This document shows, in pieces, positions 16,325 through 25,809 of a stretch of 64,000 nt of DNA (within the stretch, counting starts at the first letter, position 1; each line of letters starts with the position of its first letter). Below the pieces are notes generated by a model. The model did no database searches, had not been told where the DNA came from, and was given only the letters and a program-made list of their open reading frames with translations. The position numbers were made by a program, and so were the translations under genes. This DNA comes from Amycolatopsis cihanbeyliensis (GTDB lineage Bacteria; Actinomycetota; Actinomycetes; Mycobacteriales; Pseudonocardiaceae): positions 3,626,501-3,690,500 of the forward strand of contig NZ_VFML01000001.1 of the NCBI RefSeq assembly GCF_006715045.1, given 5' to 3'.

Positions 16325-16338
16325 GCTGAGATCACCTC
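16325..16338 (-). repeat. Right terminal inverted repeat of the IS
   Basis: GCTGAGATCACCTC, exact inverse of the left end; followed by the AGT copy of the target duplication. Confidence 0.88.
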
Positions 16339-16452
16339 AGTAGCCGGCGATCACTCTTCGTCCACTTGAGCGATATTCACCTTCTTCCCGCCCTCGTACC
16401 TCAAGCACGTCCCCGATCCGGACGAAGTGACTCCAATACGGAGGTGAGCACG

Positions 16453-17295
16453 GTGCCAGGGGACGGCGGTGACCCGCACAACGGCCGGGACGACCAGGAC
16501 GGCCAGGACGGCCAGGACACCGACCTGCTCGCCGTACATCAGTCGATCGCCGAGCTGTACGCCGCGCAGGGTCGGTGGCAACGCGCCTACGAGCACCTCC
16601 GCTCCGCCCTCGATCTCGCCCGCTGCCACCGCCCGGTCCCGCCCGACCCGCCCGACCACTGCCTGCTCGAGGTCGAGCGGCTGCGCAGGGAGCACGCGCG
16701 GGCGCGTGAGGAGAGCCTGACCGACGTGCTCACCGCCACCTACAACCGCCGCTACCTGGATCACAGGCTGGCCGAGTTGCGAGCCGAGCCGGGCGGCGCG
16801 GCGCTGGCCATGGTCGACCTGGACCTGTTCAAGGACGTGAACGACTCCTTCGGTCACCGCATCGGCGACCAGGTACTCCGCCAAGTCGTCGCGCTGGTGC
16901 AACAGGGACTACCCGCCGGCGCCTGCTGCGCGCGCTACGGCGGTGAGGAGTTCGTGCTGGTGCTGCCCGGCGCCCGCACCGGCGCGGCCGTGGCGCTGGC
17001 CGAACGCGCTCGTGCCAGGATCGCCGAGCACGGGTGGGGCCAGCTGTCCGCGGGGCTCGCCGTGACGGTCAGCATCGGCGTCGCGCAACCCCGGGAATGT
17101 GGGCCGGCACGGGTCACCGACCCGCATGAGCAGCTCGTCGAGGCCGATACCCTGCTCTACGCGGCGAAGCGAGCCGGACGGAACCTGGTCGCCTACCGGG
17201 AATGCGGCGAGATCCACATCGTGCGCACCGTCCGTAGTGGGAATCTCACCCAGTTCCACGGTAGAGACCAGTTTGTATCACTGGATCGCGGCTGA
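16453..17295 (+). CDS. GGDEF diguanylate cyclase
   Basis: 280 residues from GTG 16453, chosen for the GGAGG eight bases upstream; the frame extends upstream toward the IS. Residues 1-22 are Asp/Gly-rich; about 25-85 resemble a TPR-like helical pair (S-I-A-E-L-Y-A-A-Q-G-R-W). The GGDEF domain spans about 90-265: metal Asp in M-V-D-L-D-L-F-K-D-V-N-D, active-site G-G-E-E-F at 163-167, and A-D-x-L-L-Y-A-A-K. All catalytic residues are present, so synthesis of c-di-GMP is expected. No R-x-x-D inhibitory site is visible just before the motif. Soluble. RsiG, a c-di-GMP-responsive protein, is encoded 17 kb away. Confidence 0.9.
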   Translation: MPGDGGDPHNGRDDQDGQDGQDTDLLAVHQSIAELYAAQGRWQRAYEHLRSALDLARCHRPVPPDPPDHCLLEVERLRREHARAREESLTDVLTATYNRRYLDHRLAELRAEPGGAALAMVDLDLFKDVNDSFGHRIGDQVLRQVVALVQQGLPAGACCARYGGEEFVLVLPGARTGAAVALAERARARIAEHGWGQLSAGLAVTVSIGVAQPRECGPARVTDPHEQLVEADTLLYAAKRAGRNLVAYRECGEIHIVRTVRSGNLTQFHGRDQFVSLDRG

Positions 17296-17474
17296 CACGG
17301 TGGTCTGGACAACGCAGCGTAAAAATGTCACAGGATGGTGTCGTCACGAACGGCGGGTATCCGTACGATAACGAACGCTGCAGTGTCGCCGATCAGAGAA
17401 CTTAGGGATCACACGTCAGGGGTAATCGAGCCGGGTGACACCGGGGCTCATCCACGAGCGCGAAGGGAGGTTCG

Positions 17475-19820
17475 GTGCCAGACGACCACGGCCATTCCGG
17501 TACCGACCCCCAAGCGGACGACTCCGCGCGTTCCCGGCTCAGCAAGCTGAACCGCCAGCAGCCCACCGGGGGTAAGCGGCGCCGCTCGATGGACACCTAC
17601 GGCGGCATCAGCGTCTCCGACGTCGTGGCAAGGAACACCGGCAAGCACGCCCGCCCGGACCCCGAGCAGGCACCCCAGCAGGCACCACCACCCCAGGAGG
17701 CGCCACCGGCCCCGCCGGAGCCCGCCCGGCCACCGCGGCCACGCAGGCCGGCGAACACCCGAAGGGAAGACAGACCCTCGGCGGCGGAGGAACCCCGGAC
17801 CCAGCTCAGGGAACCGGCCGCCCCGCAAGCCCGCAGGCAGCCACCGGCGCAGCCCGACACACCGCCCGCGCGACCGCGGCGACCCCCCACGGCACCGCCG
17901 GGTCAGCAGACCCCGGCCACGCCGCCGCCCGCGCGGAAGGCGCCGCCACCACCCCAGCAGCGGCCCGCGCGGCAACCGCGCGGCAACCGCACACCGGAAC
18001 CGGCCGCCCCGGACCAACCGCGGAGACGGGGCCCGCAGCAGAACACCGGCCCGCGACCGGCGCCACCGGCGAGGGAGGGCGAGGCGCGACGGCCAGAGCG
18101 GCCGGTACGACCTCCAGCGCAGCCGCCCGCTCCCGCGCCCGCCGCGCAGCAGCAGCCACCGCCGGCACGGCGGCCGAAACCGCCGCAGGGACCACCGCCC
18201 GGCCAAGCACCGCCGGCATCCCGGCCTGCCCCACCTACGCAGCAGGCTCAACCGGTGCAGCCACCACAGGGCGAGCGGGACCAGCGGCCTGCCCGGCCCT
18301 CGCGAGAGCCGCGTGCCGAGCAGGCCGAGCAGACCAGGGTCACCAGCGCGGCCCCACCGCCACGGCGCCGCCCGCCGCGGCAACCCGCGGCGCCACCGCT
18401 GGAGCCGATCGAACTCACCGACCAGCTCGAGCCGGTCGGCGAGGCGACCATGCAGCGCAGGCAGATCGACGAGACGCTGGCCCGCTTCTCCGCCGCGCAC
18501 GACGAGCTGGCCGCCGAGGAGCAGGAGCGCAAGCAGCGGCGGGACCGGCTGCTCGCGCGGCCGGCGCAGTTGCTGGAGCAGACCAGGACGAAGCTGCAAC
18601 GCGTGGTGCTGACCGGCGAGCACAAGCGGCCCGACTCGGAGATGGCGGCCGAAGAGGCGGAACCCGCCGAGGAACCGGAGCCGGATCCCGAGCAGGCCCC
18701 CGAGAAGAAGTCGCCGCAGACCCGGTTGCAGGAGAAGAAGTCGCGGCGCAACCACCGTTCCCTGCTGACCGCCCGGATCACCGCGGCCGTGGTCGCCGGT
18801 TTGGTGTTCCTGGCCACCGGTGTGGGCTGGGGTGCCAAGACCTGGTTCAACGGAAAGTTCAACGAGATCGCCGCGCTGGACGAGGGTTCGAACGACATCC
18901 GGAACGCGGCGGGCCAGACGGGGGACGAGAACTTCCTGATCGTCGGCTCGGATACCAGGGAGGGCGCGGAGGTCGAGGACAACGTCGGCTCCGCGACCGC
19001 CATCCCAGGGGCCCGCTCGGACACGGTGATGCTGGCCCACATCCCGGCCGACCGGAAGCAGGCCGTGGTCGTCTCCTTCCCGCGTGACCTGGAGGTCTCC
19101 CGGCCGGACTGCGAGCGCTGGGACCCGGAGAGCGGGGAGTACGGCGAGGTGGTGCGGGGCGCGACGCAGGTCAAGCTGAACTCGGCGTTCCGAGCCGGCG
19201 GGCCGCGCTGCGTGACGAAGGTGATCCAGCAGCTGTCCGGGATGAAGGTCAACCACTTCGTCGGCATCGACTTCAACGGCTTCAAACACATGGTGGATGC
19301 GGTCGGCGGGGTCAGGATCCACACCGACGGGCCGGTCAAGGACCAGGAGCTCGGCCTGATCATCGCGGAGAAGGGCGAGGTGGTGATCTCCGGCGACCAG
19401 GCGCTGAACTACGTGCGGGCACGGAAGGTCTACGGCGATCCCACCTTCTCCGACTACGGCCGGATCAAGCGGCAGCAGCAGTTTCTCTCCTCGCTGCTGC
19501 AGGCCACCCTGTCCAGGGACGTGCTGTTCGACGTCGGCAAGCTCACCGGCTTCGTGAACGCCTTCGCGTCCGCGACCTTCGGCGAGAACATCGGTATCGA
19601 CCAGATGCTCACCCTGGCGCAGTCCATGCAGGGGTTGCGGGCCAGCAAGGTGCGGTTCCTGACCATCCCGACCGTCGGCGAGGCGAACGACCGGGGCAAC
19701 GAGGTGCTGCTGGAGGAACAGAGTTCGGAGCTGTTCCGCGCGCTGATCGACAACACCCCGCTGCCCGATGAGAAGGGCAGCCGGCAGGAGCCCTCGGAGC
19801 AGGCCCTACCTTCGGAGTGA
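17475..19820 (+). CDS. LytR-CpsA-Psr (LCP) family protein with giant Pro-rich N-terminus
   Basis: 781 residues; GTG 17475 follows GGGAGG. Residues 1-about 310 are Pro/Ala/Arg/Gln-rich and disordered, 310-425 charged and helical, then one membrane helix at about 435-455. The outer LCP domain (about 480-690) has G-S-D-T-R-E-G, R-S-D-T-V-M-L-A-H-I, S-F-P-R-D-L-E-V, N-H-F-V-G-I-D-F, V-G-G-V and L-N-Y-V-R-A-R; the Arg and Asp residues bind the polyprenyl pyrophosphate. LCP enzymes move glycopolymers such as arabinogalactan from lipid carrier to peptidoglycan. Most LCP proteins are 350-500 residues; here the cytoplasmic tail alone exceeds 400. Confidence 0.92.
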   Translation: MPDDHGHSGTDPQADDSARSRLSKLNRQQPTGGKRRRSMDTYGGISVSDVVARNTGKHARPDPEQAPQQAPPPQEAPPAPPEPARPPRPRRPANTRREDRPSAAEEPRTQLREPAAPQARRQPPAQPDTPPARPRRPPTAPPGQQTPATPPPARKAPPPPQQRPARQPRGNRTPEPAAPDQPRRRGPQQNTGPRPAPPAREGEARRPERPVRPPAQPPAPAPAAQQQPPPARRPKPPQGPPPGQAPPASRPAPPTQQAQPVQPPQGERDQRPARPSREPRAEQAEQTRVTSAAPPPRRRPPRQPAAPPLEPIELTDQLEPVGEATMQRRQIDETLARFSAAHDELAAEEQERKQRRDRLLARPAQLLEQTRTKLQRVVLTGEHKRPDSEMAAEEAEPAEEPEPDPEQAPEKKSPQTRLQEKKSRRNHRSLLTARITAAVVAGLVFLATGVGWGAKTWFNGKFNEIAALDEGSNDIRNAAGQTGDENFLIVGSDTREGAEVEDNVGSATAIPGARSDTVMLAHIPADRKQAVVVSFPRDLEVSRPDCERWDPESGEYGEVVRGATQVKLNSAFRAGGPRCVTKVIQQLSGMKVNHFVGIDFNGFKHMVDAVGGVRIHTDGPVKDQELGLIIAEKGEVVISGDQALNYVRARKVYGDPTFSDYGRIKRQQQFLSSLLQATLSRDVLFDVGKLTGFVNAFASATFGENIGIDQMLTLAQSMQGLRASKVRFLTIPTVGEANDRGNEVLLEEQSSELFRALIDNTPLPDEKGSRQEPSEQALPSE

Positions 19821-19850
19821 CGATCACCCTCCGCGGATTCGTAAGGCCGG

Positions 19851-19872
19851 ATTCATGTGCGGTTCATCCGGA
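19851..19872 (+). promoter_or_regulatory. PHO-box-like direct repeat before phoU
   Basis: ATTCATGTGCG GTTCATCCGGA: two 11-nt units each starting (A/G)TTCA, the layout of actinobacterial PhoP binding sites (GTTCACC repeats every 11 nt). It ends 39 bp before the phoU start. Confidence 0.55.
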
Positions 19873-19911
19873 TCTGCGCCGCTGGTGCGGCGCTCGCCGT
19901 AAGGTGGCGCC

Positions 19912-20577
19912 ATGCGCGAGGCTTACCACGTCGAACTCGAACAACTGGCCCAGAACCTGGCCGTGATGTCCGGACAGGTCGCGGACGCCATGGAGCGGGC
20001 GACTCAGGCACTACTGGACGCCGATCTCGGCTTGGCCGAGCAGGTGATCAGCGATGACGCCAAGGTAGACGACGCGCGGGCGGACTGCGAGGAACAGGCA
20101 TACGCACTGCTGGCGCTGCAGGCACCGGTCGCCACCGACCTGCGGACCGTGCTCGCCGCGATCCACGCGGCGGAGAGCCTGGAGCGGATGGGGGATCTCG
20201 CCCTGCACGTCGCGAAGGCGGCTCGGCGGCGGCATCCCGACGCCGTGCTCCCGGAACAGGTCCGGGACGACTTCGCCAAGATGGGCAAGGTCGCGGTGCG
20301 GCTGGCCCGCCAGGCGGAGCAGGTGATCAAGACCAGGGATGTGGACGCGGCACGCAGCCTGGAGACCGAGGACGACGCCGTCGACGAGATCCACCGCAAC
20401 CTGTTCACCGTGATCATGGGCAACGACTGGCCGCACGGCGTCGCCGCCGCGGTGGATGTGACCCTGCTCGGCAGGTTCTACGAGCGGTACGCCGACCACG
20501 CCGTCTCGGTCGCCCGCCGGATGGTGTTCGTCGTCACCGGAAAGATGCCGGGGTATGGCTCGGACGAGGACGTCTGA
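19912..20577 (+). CDS. phoU: Phosphate-transport regulator PhoU
   Basis: 221 residues made of two three-helix PhoU repeats (about 1-105 and 115-215). Family motifs: A-T-D-L-R-T-V-L-A-A-I-H...E-R-M-G-D in repeat one and G-N-D-W-P-H...L-L-G-R-F-Y-E-R-Y-A-D-H-A in repeat two, which bind metal ions. PhoU damps signalling from PstSCAB to the PhoR kinase. Separate transcript from pstS, judged by the hairpin after it and a PHO box in front of each. Confidence 0.94.
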   Translation: MREAYHVELEQLAQNLAVMSGQVADAMERATQALLDADLGLAEQVISDDAKVDDARADCEEQAYALLALQAPVATDLRTVLAAIHAAESLERMGDLALHVAKAARRRHPDAVLPEQVRDDFAKMGKVAVRLARQAEQVIKTRDVDAARSLETEDDAVDEIHRNLFTVIMGNDWPHGVAAAVDVTLLGRFYERYADHAVSVARRMVFVVTGKMPGYGSDEDV

Positions 20578-20600
20578 ATTACCCACCGAAATCACACCCA

Positions 20601-20624
20601 GCTCACCCGGCGTGCCGGGTGAGC
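20601..20624 (+). terminator. Hairpin after phoU
   Basis: GCTCACCCGGC, GT, GCCGGGTGAGC: perfect 11-bp arms, 23 bp after the phoU stop. Confidence 0.7.
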
Positions 20625-20702
20625 CACCGTGCGCGAAAAATACCCGGATGACTGGTTACGTCTCCGTGACGTAGCCGTGATGACGCCCTATTGCCCGGCT
20701 CC

Positions 20703-20724
20703 GTTCACTCTTCATTCACCCGTA
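20703..20724 (+). promoter_or_regulatory. PHO box before pstS
   Basis: GTTCACTCTTC ATTCACCCGTA, two adjacent 11-nt units beginning (G/A)TTCAC(T/C)C, matching the known PhoP box pattern. It lies about 108 bp upstream of the pstS start, where a promoter would be expected downstream of it. Confidence 0.72.
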
Positions 20725-20831
20725 TTGCCCTGCCGTGTCACGTCGCCCTCTTAGCGTCCTGCCCTGTGAGCACACACAGCTACCGCTCACGCCGACGGGC
20801 TTTCACTGAGATACTCCGAAAGAGGTTAATT

Positions 20832-21932
20832 GTGAAGCGTACCACCCTGGGCCGTATCGTCGCGCTGCCCGCGGCAGCCGCGCTCACGCTCGGGCTTGCG
20901 GCCTGCGGTGCCGCCAACGAGTCGAACGAAGGCGGGGAGGGCAACGAGGGGTCGGGGGGCGTCTCCGGCACGATCTCGGGTGCGGGCTCCAGCGCGCAGG
21001 AAGCCGCGATGCAGGCGTGGATCTCCGGTTTCATCCAGAGCAACCCGGACGTCACCGTGAACTACGACCCGATCGGCTCCGGCGGTGGCCGCGAGCAGTT
21101 CGTGGACGGCGCCAGTGACTTCGGCGGCACCGATGCCTACCTCGACGAGGAGGAGCTGGCCAAGGCGCAGAAGCGCTGCGGGCAGGTGGTCGAGGTCCCG
21201 TTCTACATTTCCCCGATCGCGGTCATCTTCAAGCTGGACGGTGTGGACGAGCTGAACCTGAAGCCCGCCACCCTCGCCAAAATCTTCAACCAGCAGATCA
21301 CCACCTGGAACGACGAGGCGATCGCCGCGGACAACCCGGGTGTGCAACTGCCGGACACCGCGATCACCCCGGTGAACCGCTCGGACGAGTCTGGCACCAC
21401 GGAGAACTTCGTCGACTACCTGAAGGCCGCCGCTCCGCAGGACTGGCCGCACGAGGTCAGCGGCGACTGGCCGGTCCCCGGCGGTGAGGCAGCGCAGGGC
21501 ACCTCGGGTGTGGTGCAGGCCGTGAGCGCCGGTAACGGCACCATCGGCTACGCGGACGCCAGCCGGGCCGGCGACCTGGGCACGGCCAAGATCGGCGTGG
21601 GCGAGGAGTTCGTCGCCTACTCCCCGGAGGCCGCCGCCAAGGTGCTGGACGTCTCCACGCGCGCCGAGGGCCGCGGCGAGTACAGCTTCGCCTACGACCT
21701 GGCCAGGGACACCACCGAGTCCGGCATCTACCCGATCGTGCTGGTCTCCTACAACATCGCCTGCGCCACCTACGAGGACGCGAACAAGGCCGAGTTGGTG
21801 AAGGCGCTGTTCTCCTACATCGTCAGCAAGGAGGGTCAGCAGGCATCGGCCGAAGCCGCGGGCTCCGCGCCGATCTCGGACAAGCTGCGCTCGCGGGTGC
21901 AGCCCGCGATCGACGCCATCTCGGCGGGCTGA
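20832..21932 (+). CDS. pstS: Phosphate-binding lipoprotein PstS
   Basis: 366 residues from GTG 20832 (AGAGG upstream). Lipobox L-A-A-C at about 25, then a Gly/Glu/Asn linker. Phosphate ligands: G-A-G-S-S-A-Q near 45, D-F-G-G-T-D-A, and R-S-D-E-S-G-T-T-E-N-F. The periplasm-equivalent (cell-wall side) receptor that hands phosphate to PstC/PstA. First gene of pstSCAB, under a PHO box; a stem-loop after it may hold back transcription of the permease genes. Confidence 0.95.
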   Translation: MKRTTLGRIVALPAAAALTLGLAACGAANESNEGGEGNEGSGGVSGTISGAGSSAQEAAMQAWISGFIQSNPDVTVNYDPIGSGGGREQFVDGASDFGGTDAYLDEEELAKAQKRCGQVVEVPFYISPIAVIFKLDGVDELNLKPATLAKIFNQQITTWNDEAIAADNPGVQLPDTAITPVNRSDESGTTENFVDYLKAAAPQDWPHEVSGDWPVPGGEAAQGTSGVVQAVSAGNGTIGYADASRAGDLGTAKIGVGEEFVAYSPEAAAKVLDVSTRAEGRGEYSFAYDLARDTTESGIYPIVLVSYNIACATYEDANKAELVKALFSYIVSKEGQQASAEAAGSAPISDKLRSRVQPAIDAISAG

Positions 21933-21957
21933 TCACATCCCGAAAACCAACCAACCC

Positions 21958-21989
21958 CTGGGTGGTCGCCAGTCGTGGCGGCCACCCAG
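21958..21989 (+). terminator. Intercistronic stem-loop between pstS and pstC
   Basis: CTGGGTGGTCGCC (21958-21970), 6-nt loop, GGCGGCCACCCAG (21977-21989): 13-bp stem with one G-U pair. Such hairpins stop part of the transcription or protect the 3' end of the receptor message, giving more PstS than permease. Confidence 0.6.
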
Positions 21990-22049
21990 CGGTGCGAACC
22001 GGGCCGGTTCGCCGGACACTCGAGATTCGCCGGAGACACGAGAAAGGGA

Positions 22050-23000
22050 ATGAACGTGCCGCCCAGCACAGCTAGTCCGATCCGCGGCCGCGCGCGGCAA
22101 CGGCCGGGGGATCGAATCTTCTCGGGGATGTCGACCGGGGCGGGCGTGCTGATCCTCGTCGTGCTCGCGGGGGTCGCCACCTTCCTGCTGGTCGAGACGT
22201 GGCCCGCGCTGGTCGCGCCAACCGACGAGATCCCCGGTGACAGCGGGCTCGCGGTGTACATCTGGCCGCTGCTGTTCGGAACGCTGCTCTCGGCCCTGTT
22301 CGCGCTGCTGCTCGCGGCGCCGCTTGCGGTGGCCGTCGCGCTGTTCATCACGCACTATGCGCCGCGCAGGTTGGCGCAAGGGCTCGGCTACCTCGTCGAC
22401 CTGCTCGCCGCGGTCCCCAGCATCATCTACGGCCTGTGGGGCGCCAACGTGCTGGCGCCCGCGACGGTACCCACGACCGACTGGCTTTCCGAGAACCTCG
22501 GCTTCATCCCGCTGTTCGCCGGGCCGCCCTCGGCGACCGGGCGCACCATGCTGGTCGCGGTACTGGTGCTCACCGTGATGATCCTGCCGATCATCACCGC
22601 CGTGATCCGCGAGGCCTTCCTGCAGACCCCCCGGCTGCACGAGGAGGCCTCACTGGCGCTGGGTGCCACCCGCTGGGAGATGATCAAGATGGCGGTGCTG
22701 CCGTTCGGCCGCTCCAGCATCATCGGTGCTTCCATGCTGGGGCTGGGTCGAGCACTCGGCGAGACCATGGCGGTGGCGATCGTGCTCTCGGTGTCCGGCG
22801 GGATCACCTTCAACCTGATCAGCACCGGCAACCCCTCGACCATCGCGGCCAACATCGCGCTGGAGTTCCCGGAGTCCACCGGGATCGACGTCAACGCCCT
22901 CATCGCCTCCGGCCTGGTGCTGTTCGCGGTGACCCTGCTGGTGAACATGGCCGCCCGCGCGGTGATCAACCGACGCCGCGAGTTCTCAGGAGCGAACTGA
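22050..23000 (+). CDS. pstC: Phosphate ABC transporter permease PstC
   Basis: 316 residues from ATG 22050 (AAAGGGA before it). Six membrane helices; the EAA loop that contacts PstB reads H-E-E-A-S-L-A-L-G-A-T-R-W-E-M. R-A-L-G-E-T-M-A-V follows the loop, as in PstC. Its stop TGA shares its last base with the pstA start (TGATG), so translation is coupled. Confidence 0.94.
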   Translation: MNVPPSTASPIRGRARQRPGDRIFSGMSTGAGVLILVVLAGVATFLLVETWPALVAPTDEIPGDSGLAVYIWPLLFGTLLSALFALLLAAPLAVAVALFITHYAPRRLAQGLGYLVDLLAAVPSIIYGLWGANVLAPATVPTTDWLSENLGFIPLFAGPPSATGRTMLVAVLVLTVMILPIITAVIREAFLQTPRLHEEASLALGATRWEMIKMAVLPFGRSSIIGASMLGLGRALGETMAVAIVLSVSGGITFNLISTGNPSTIAANIALEFPESTGIDVNALIASGLVLFAVTLLVNMAARAVINRRREFSGAN

Positions 23001-24085
23001 TGAGCACCCCGACCACCTCCCGGAACCAGGGACCGGACCTGGACAAGCCGGTCGGCGGGATCCCGCTCAGCCACGGCACGATCCCCAAGTTCGCCCCGCA
23101 GGCCACGTTGCTGGCGGCCGCCGTGCTCGGCCTTGTGCTCAACCTGACCGGGATGAGCATCGGCCTGGCCGCGGTGCTGGTCGCGGTGCTCTACGCGGTG
23201 GTCATCTACGCCTGGTCGGCCAGCGTCGAGGGCGGCCGCAAGGGTAAGGACCGGCTGATCACCGCCGTGGTCTACTCCGCCTTCCTGCTCGCGCTGCTGC
23301 CGCTGATCTCGGTGGTGGTGACCGTGGTGAGCGAGGGCTTCGCCCGGTTCGACGCGGAGTTCTTCTCCTACTCGATGCGGGGCGTCGTCGGCGAGGGCGG
23401 CGGTATCTACCACGCACTCATGGGCACCCTGATCATCACCGCGCTGGCCGCGGTGATCTCCGTGCCGATCGGCATGCTGTGTGCGATCTACCTGGTGGAG
23501 TACGGCCGCGGCAAGCTCGCCAAGGCGATCACCTTCTTCGTGGACGTGATGACCGGCATCCCCTCGATCGTGGCCGGCCTGTTCGCCGTCGCGCTGTTCA
23601 CGTTGTTCTTCGGGCCCGGGGTCCGGATGGGAATCATGGGGTCGATCGCGCTGAGCGTGCTGATGATCCCGGTGGTGGTCCGGTCCACGGAGGAGATGCT
23701 CAAGCTGGTCCCGAACGAGCTGCGCGAGGCCGCCTACGCGCTGGCGGTGCCGAAATGGCGGATGATCGTCAAAGTGGTGCTGCCGACCGCGCTCGCCGGG
23801 ATCGCCACCGGGGTCACCCTGGCCATCGCGCGGGTGATCGGGGAGACGGCGCCGCTGCTGCTCACCGTCGGCATCACCTCCAGCGTCAATCTCAACCCGT
23901 TCGACGGCCGGATGGCCACGCTGTCGGTGTTCTCCTACTACGAGTACGTCAGCCCCGGAGTACCGCCGGAACCCTCGCTGGACCGGGCCTGGGCAGCGGC
24001 GCTGCTACTCATCATCATTGTGATGGCGTTGAACCTCGTGGCACGTGTCATCTCCCGACTGTTCGCACCCAAGACCCGCGGCTGA
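23000..24085 (+). CDS. pstA: Phosphate ABC transporter permease PstA
   Basis: 361 residues from ATG 23000, with AGGAG seven bases before it. Two extra hydrophobic helices at about 33-75 precede the standard six-helix core, which begins near 85. PstA features: [12 protein letters not shown] and the EAA loop [14 protein letters not shown]. Partner of PstC in the membrane channel. Confidence 0.94.
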   Translation: MSTPTTSRNQGPDLDKPVGGIPLSHGTIPKFAPQATLLAAAVLGLVLNLTGMSIGLAAVLVAVLYAVVIYAWSASVEGGRKGKDRLITAVVYSAFLLALLPLISVVVTVVSEGFARFDAEFFSYSMRGVVGEGGGIYHALMGTLIITALAAVISVPIGMLCAIYLVEYGRGKLAKAITFFVDVMTGIPSIVAGLFAVALFTLFFGPGVRMGIMGSIALSVLMIPVVVRSTEEMLKLVPNELREAAYALAVPKWRMIVKVVLPTALAGIATGVTLAIARVIGETAPLLLTVGITSSVNLNPFDGRMATLSVFSYYEYVSPGVPPEPSLDRAWAAALLLIIIVMALNLVARVISRLFAPKTRG

Positions 24086-24111
24086 GCGCGGAAGATCGGA
24101 TAGGAAATACA

Positions 24112-24891
<780 letters not shown>

Positions 24892-24902
24892 CCGGCCCGG
24901 GT

Positions 24903-25805
24903 TCACCGCTCGTACTGGACGTCCACCTCGTACTCGGTGAACCCGAGCCTCCGGTACACCGCGACCGCGGGGGCGTTGTCTCCCTCGACGTAGAGAATCA
25001 CCTGGCCGAGCCCGCGCTCCCGCAGGTAGCGCAGCCCGGCCAGGGTCAGCGCCCTGCCCAGCCCACCGCCCTGCGCGCCGGGGTCGACGCCCACCACGTA
25101 GACCTCACCCGCGGGCCTGCCGTCGAACCGGTTCGGGTTGGCCGGGTGGATCTTCGTCCAGTGGAAACCGAGGAGCTTGCCGCCGGTGTCCTCGGCGAGG
25201 AAGAAACCCGCCGGGTCGAACCAGTCCTGTCCCTCGGTGGCCCGCAGGTCGGCGACGGTCATCCGGCCCTGCTCGGGGTGCCAGTCGAAGGCCCGCGCGT
25301 TCACCTCGACCAGTGCCTGCTCATCCTGGCCCGGCACGAAGGGGCGCAGCCGCACCCCAGGGGGCGGGCTCGGCTCCGGCCAGTCGGCGCCGCCCGCGTC
25401 GGCGACCCGCAGTACCAGCAGCTCGCGAGCCCTGGTGAACCCGGCATGCTCGGCCAGTCGCACCGCGCCGGGGTGGTCCCCGTGCGCCCACACCCGCAGC
25501 CGGTCCCCGGTGCGGTCCACCAGCTCCCGCACCATGGCCGTGCCGGCGCCGCCGCGGCGCCGCCGCGGGTGCACGATCAGTTCGGCGACCTGCCTGCCGA
25601 AGGCGTCCCCCGTGGCGTCCAGGTGGGCGCAGCCGACCAGCTCACCGTCGGCGGTGGCCAGCAGGTGGCTGCCGCCGCGGAACTCACCGGGCAGACCCTG
25701 CTCCGGCAGTTCCGGCCTGCCGTCGGTGTCCCTGGCCGCCCGCAGCAACGCACGTACCGACTCGGCCGTCTCGCCGTCCAGCTCGTCGACCCACACTGTG
25801 TCCAT
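24903..25805 (-). CDS. mshD: Mycothiol synthase MshD
   Basis: 300 residues; two tandem GNAT acetyltransferase domains (about 1-140 and 150-300). The active C-terminal half has the acetyl-CoA loop V-G-V-D-P-G-A-Q-G-G-G-L-G-R-A-L and A-V-A-V-Y-R-R-L-G-F. It acetylates Cys-GlcN-inositol in the last step of mycothiol synthesis. ATG 25805 is preceded by a TAGCCT hexamer six bases away and no ribosome site, which predicts a leaderless message. Neighbour of glnR as in many actinomycetes. Confidence 0.95.
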   Translation of the reverse strand: MDTVWVDELDGETAESVRALLRAARDTDGRPELPEQGLPGEFRGGSHLLATADGELVGCAHLDATGDAFGRQVAELIVHPRRRRGGAGTAMVRELVDRTGDRLRVWAHGDHPGAVRLAEHAGFTRARELLVLRVADAGGADWPEPSPPPGVRLRPFVPGQDEQALVEVNARAFDWHPEQGRMTVADLRATEGQDWFDPAGFFLAEDTGGKLLGFHWTKIHPANPNRFDGRPAGEVYVVGVDPGAQGGGLGRALTLAGLRYLRERGLGQVILYVEGDNAPAVAVYRRLGFTEYEVDVQYER

Positions 25806-25809
25806 ACAA

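Larger units (their letters stand above)
15346..16338. mobile_element. IS5-type insertion sequence (993 bp)
   Basis: Terminal inverted repeats GAGGTGATCTCAGC (15346-15359) and GCTGAGATCACCTC (16325-16338) are perfect over 14 bp. They are flanked by a direct AGT at 15343-15345 and 16339-16341, consistent with a 3-bp target duplication. One intact transposase gene reads leftward inside. Length and single DDE transposase fit the IS5 superfamily. Intact repeats, duplication and reading frame suggest a recent insertion. Confidence 0.9.

Noticed and set aside
16339..16452. GGDEF protein starting at 16366 or 16444
   Set aside because: No ribosome site before 16366, and the purine-rich site sits too close to GTG 16444; GTG 16453 has proper spacing.
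17448..19322. Long minus-strand open frame over the LCP gene
   Set aside because: It is a shadow of the Pro/Ala/Arg-rich coding strand; its translation is low-complexity Arg/Leu/Gly and matches no domain.
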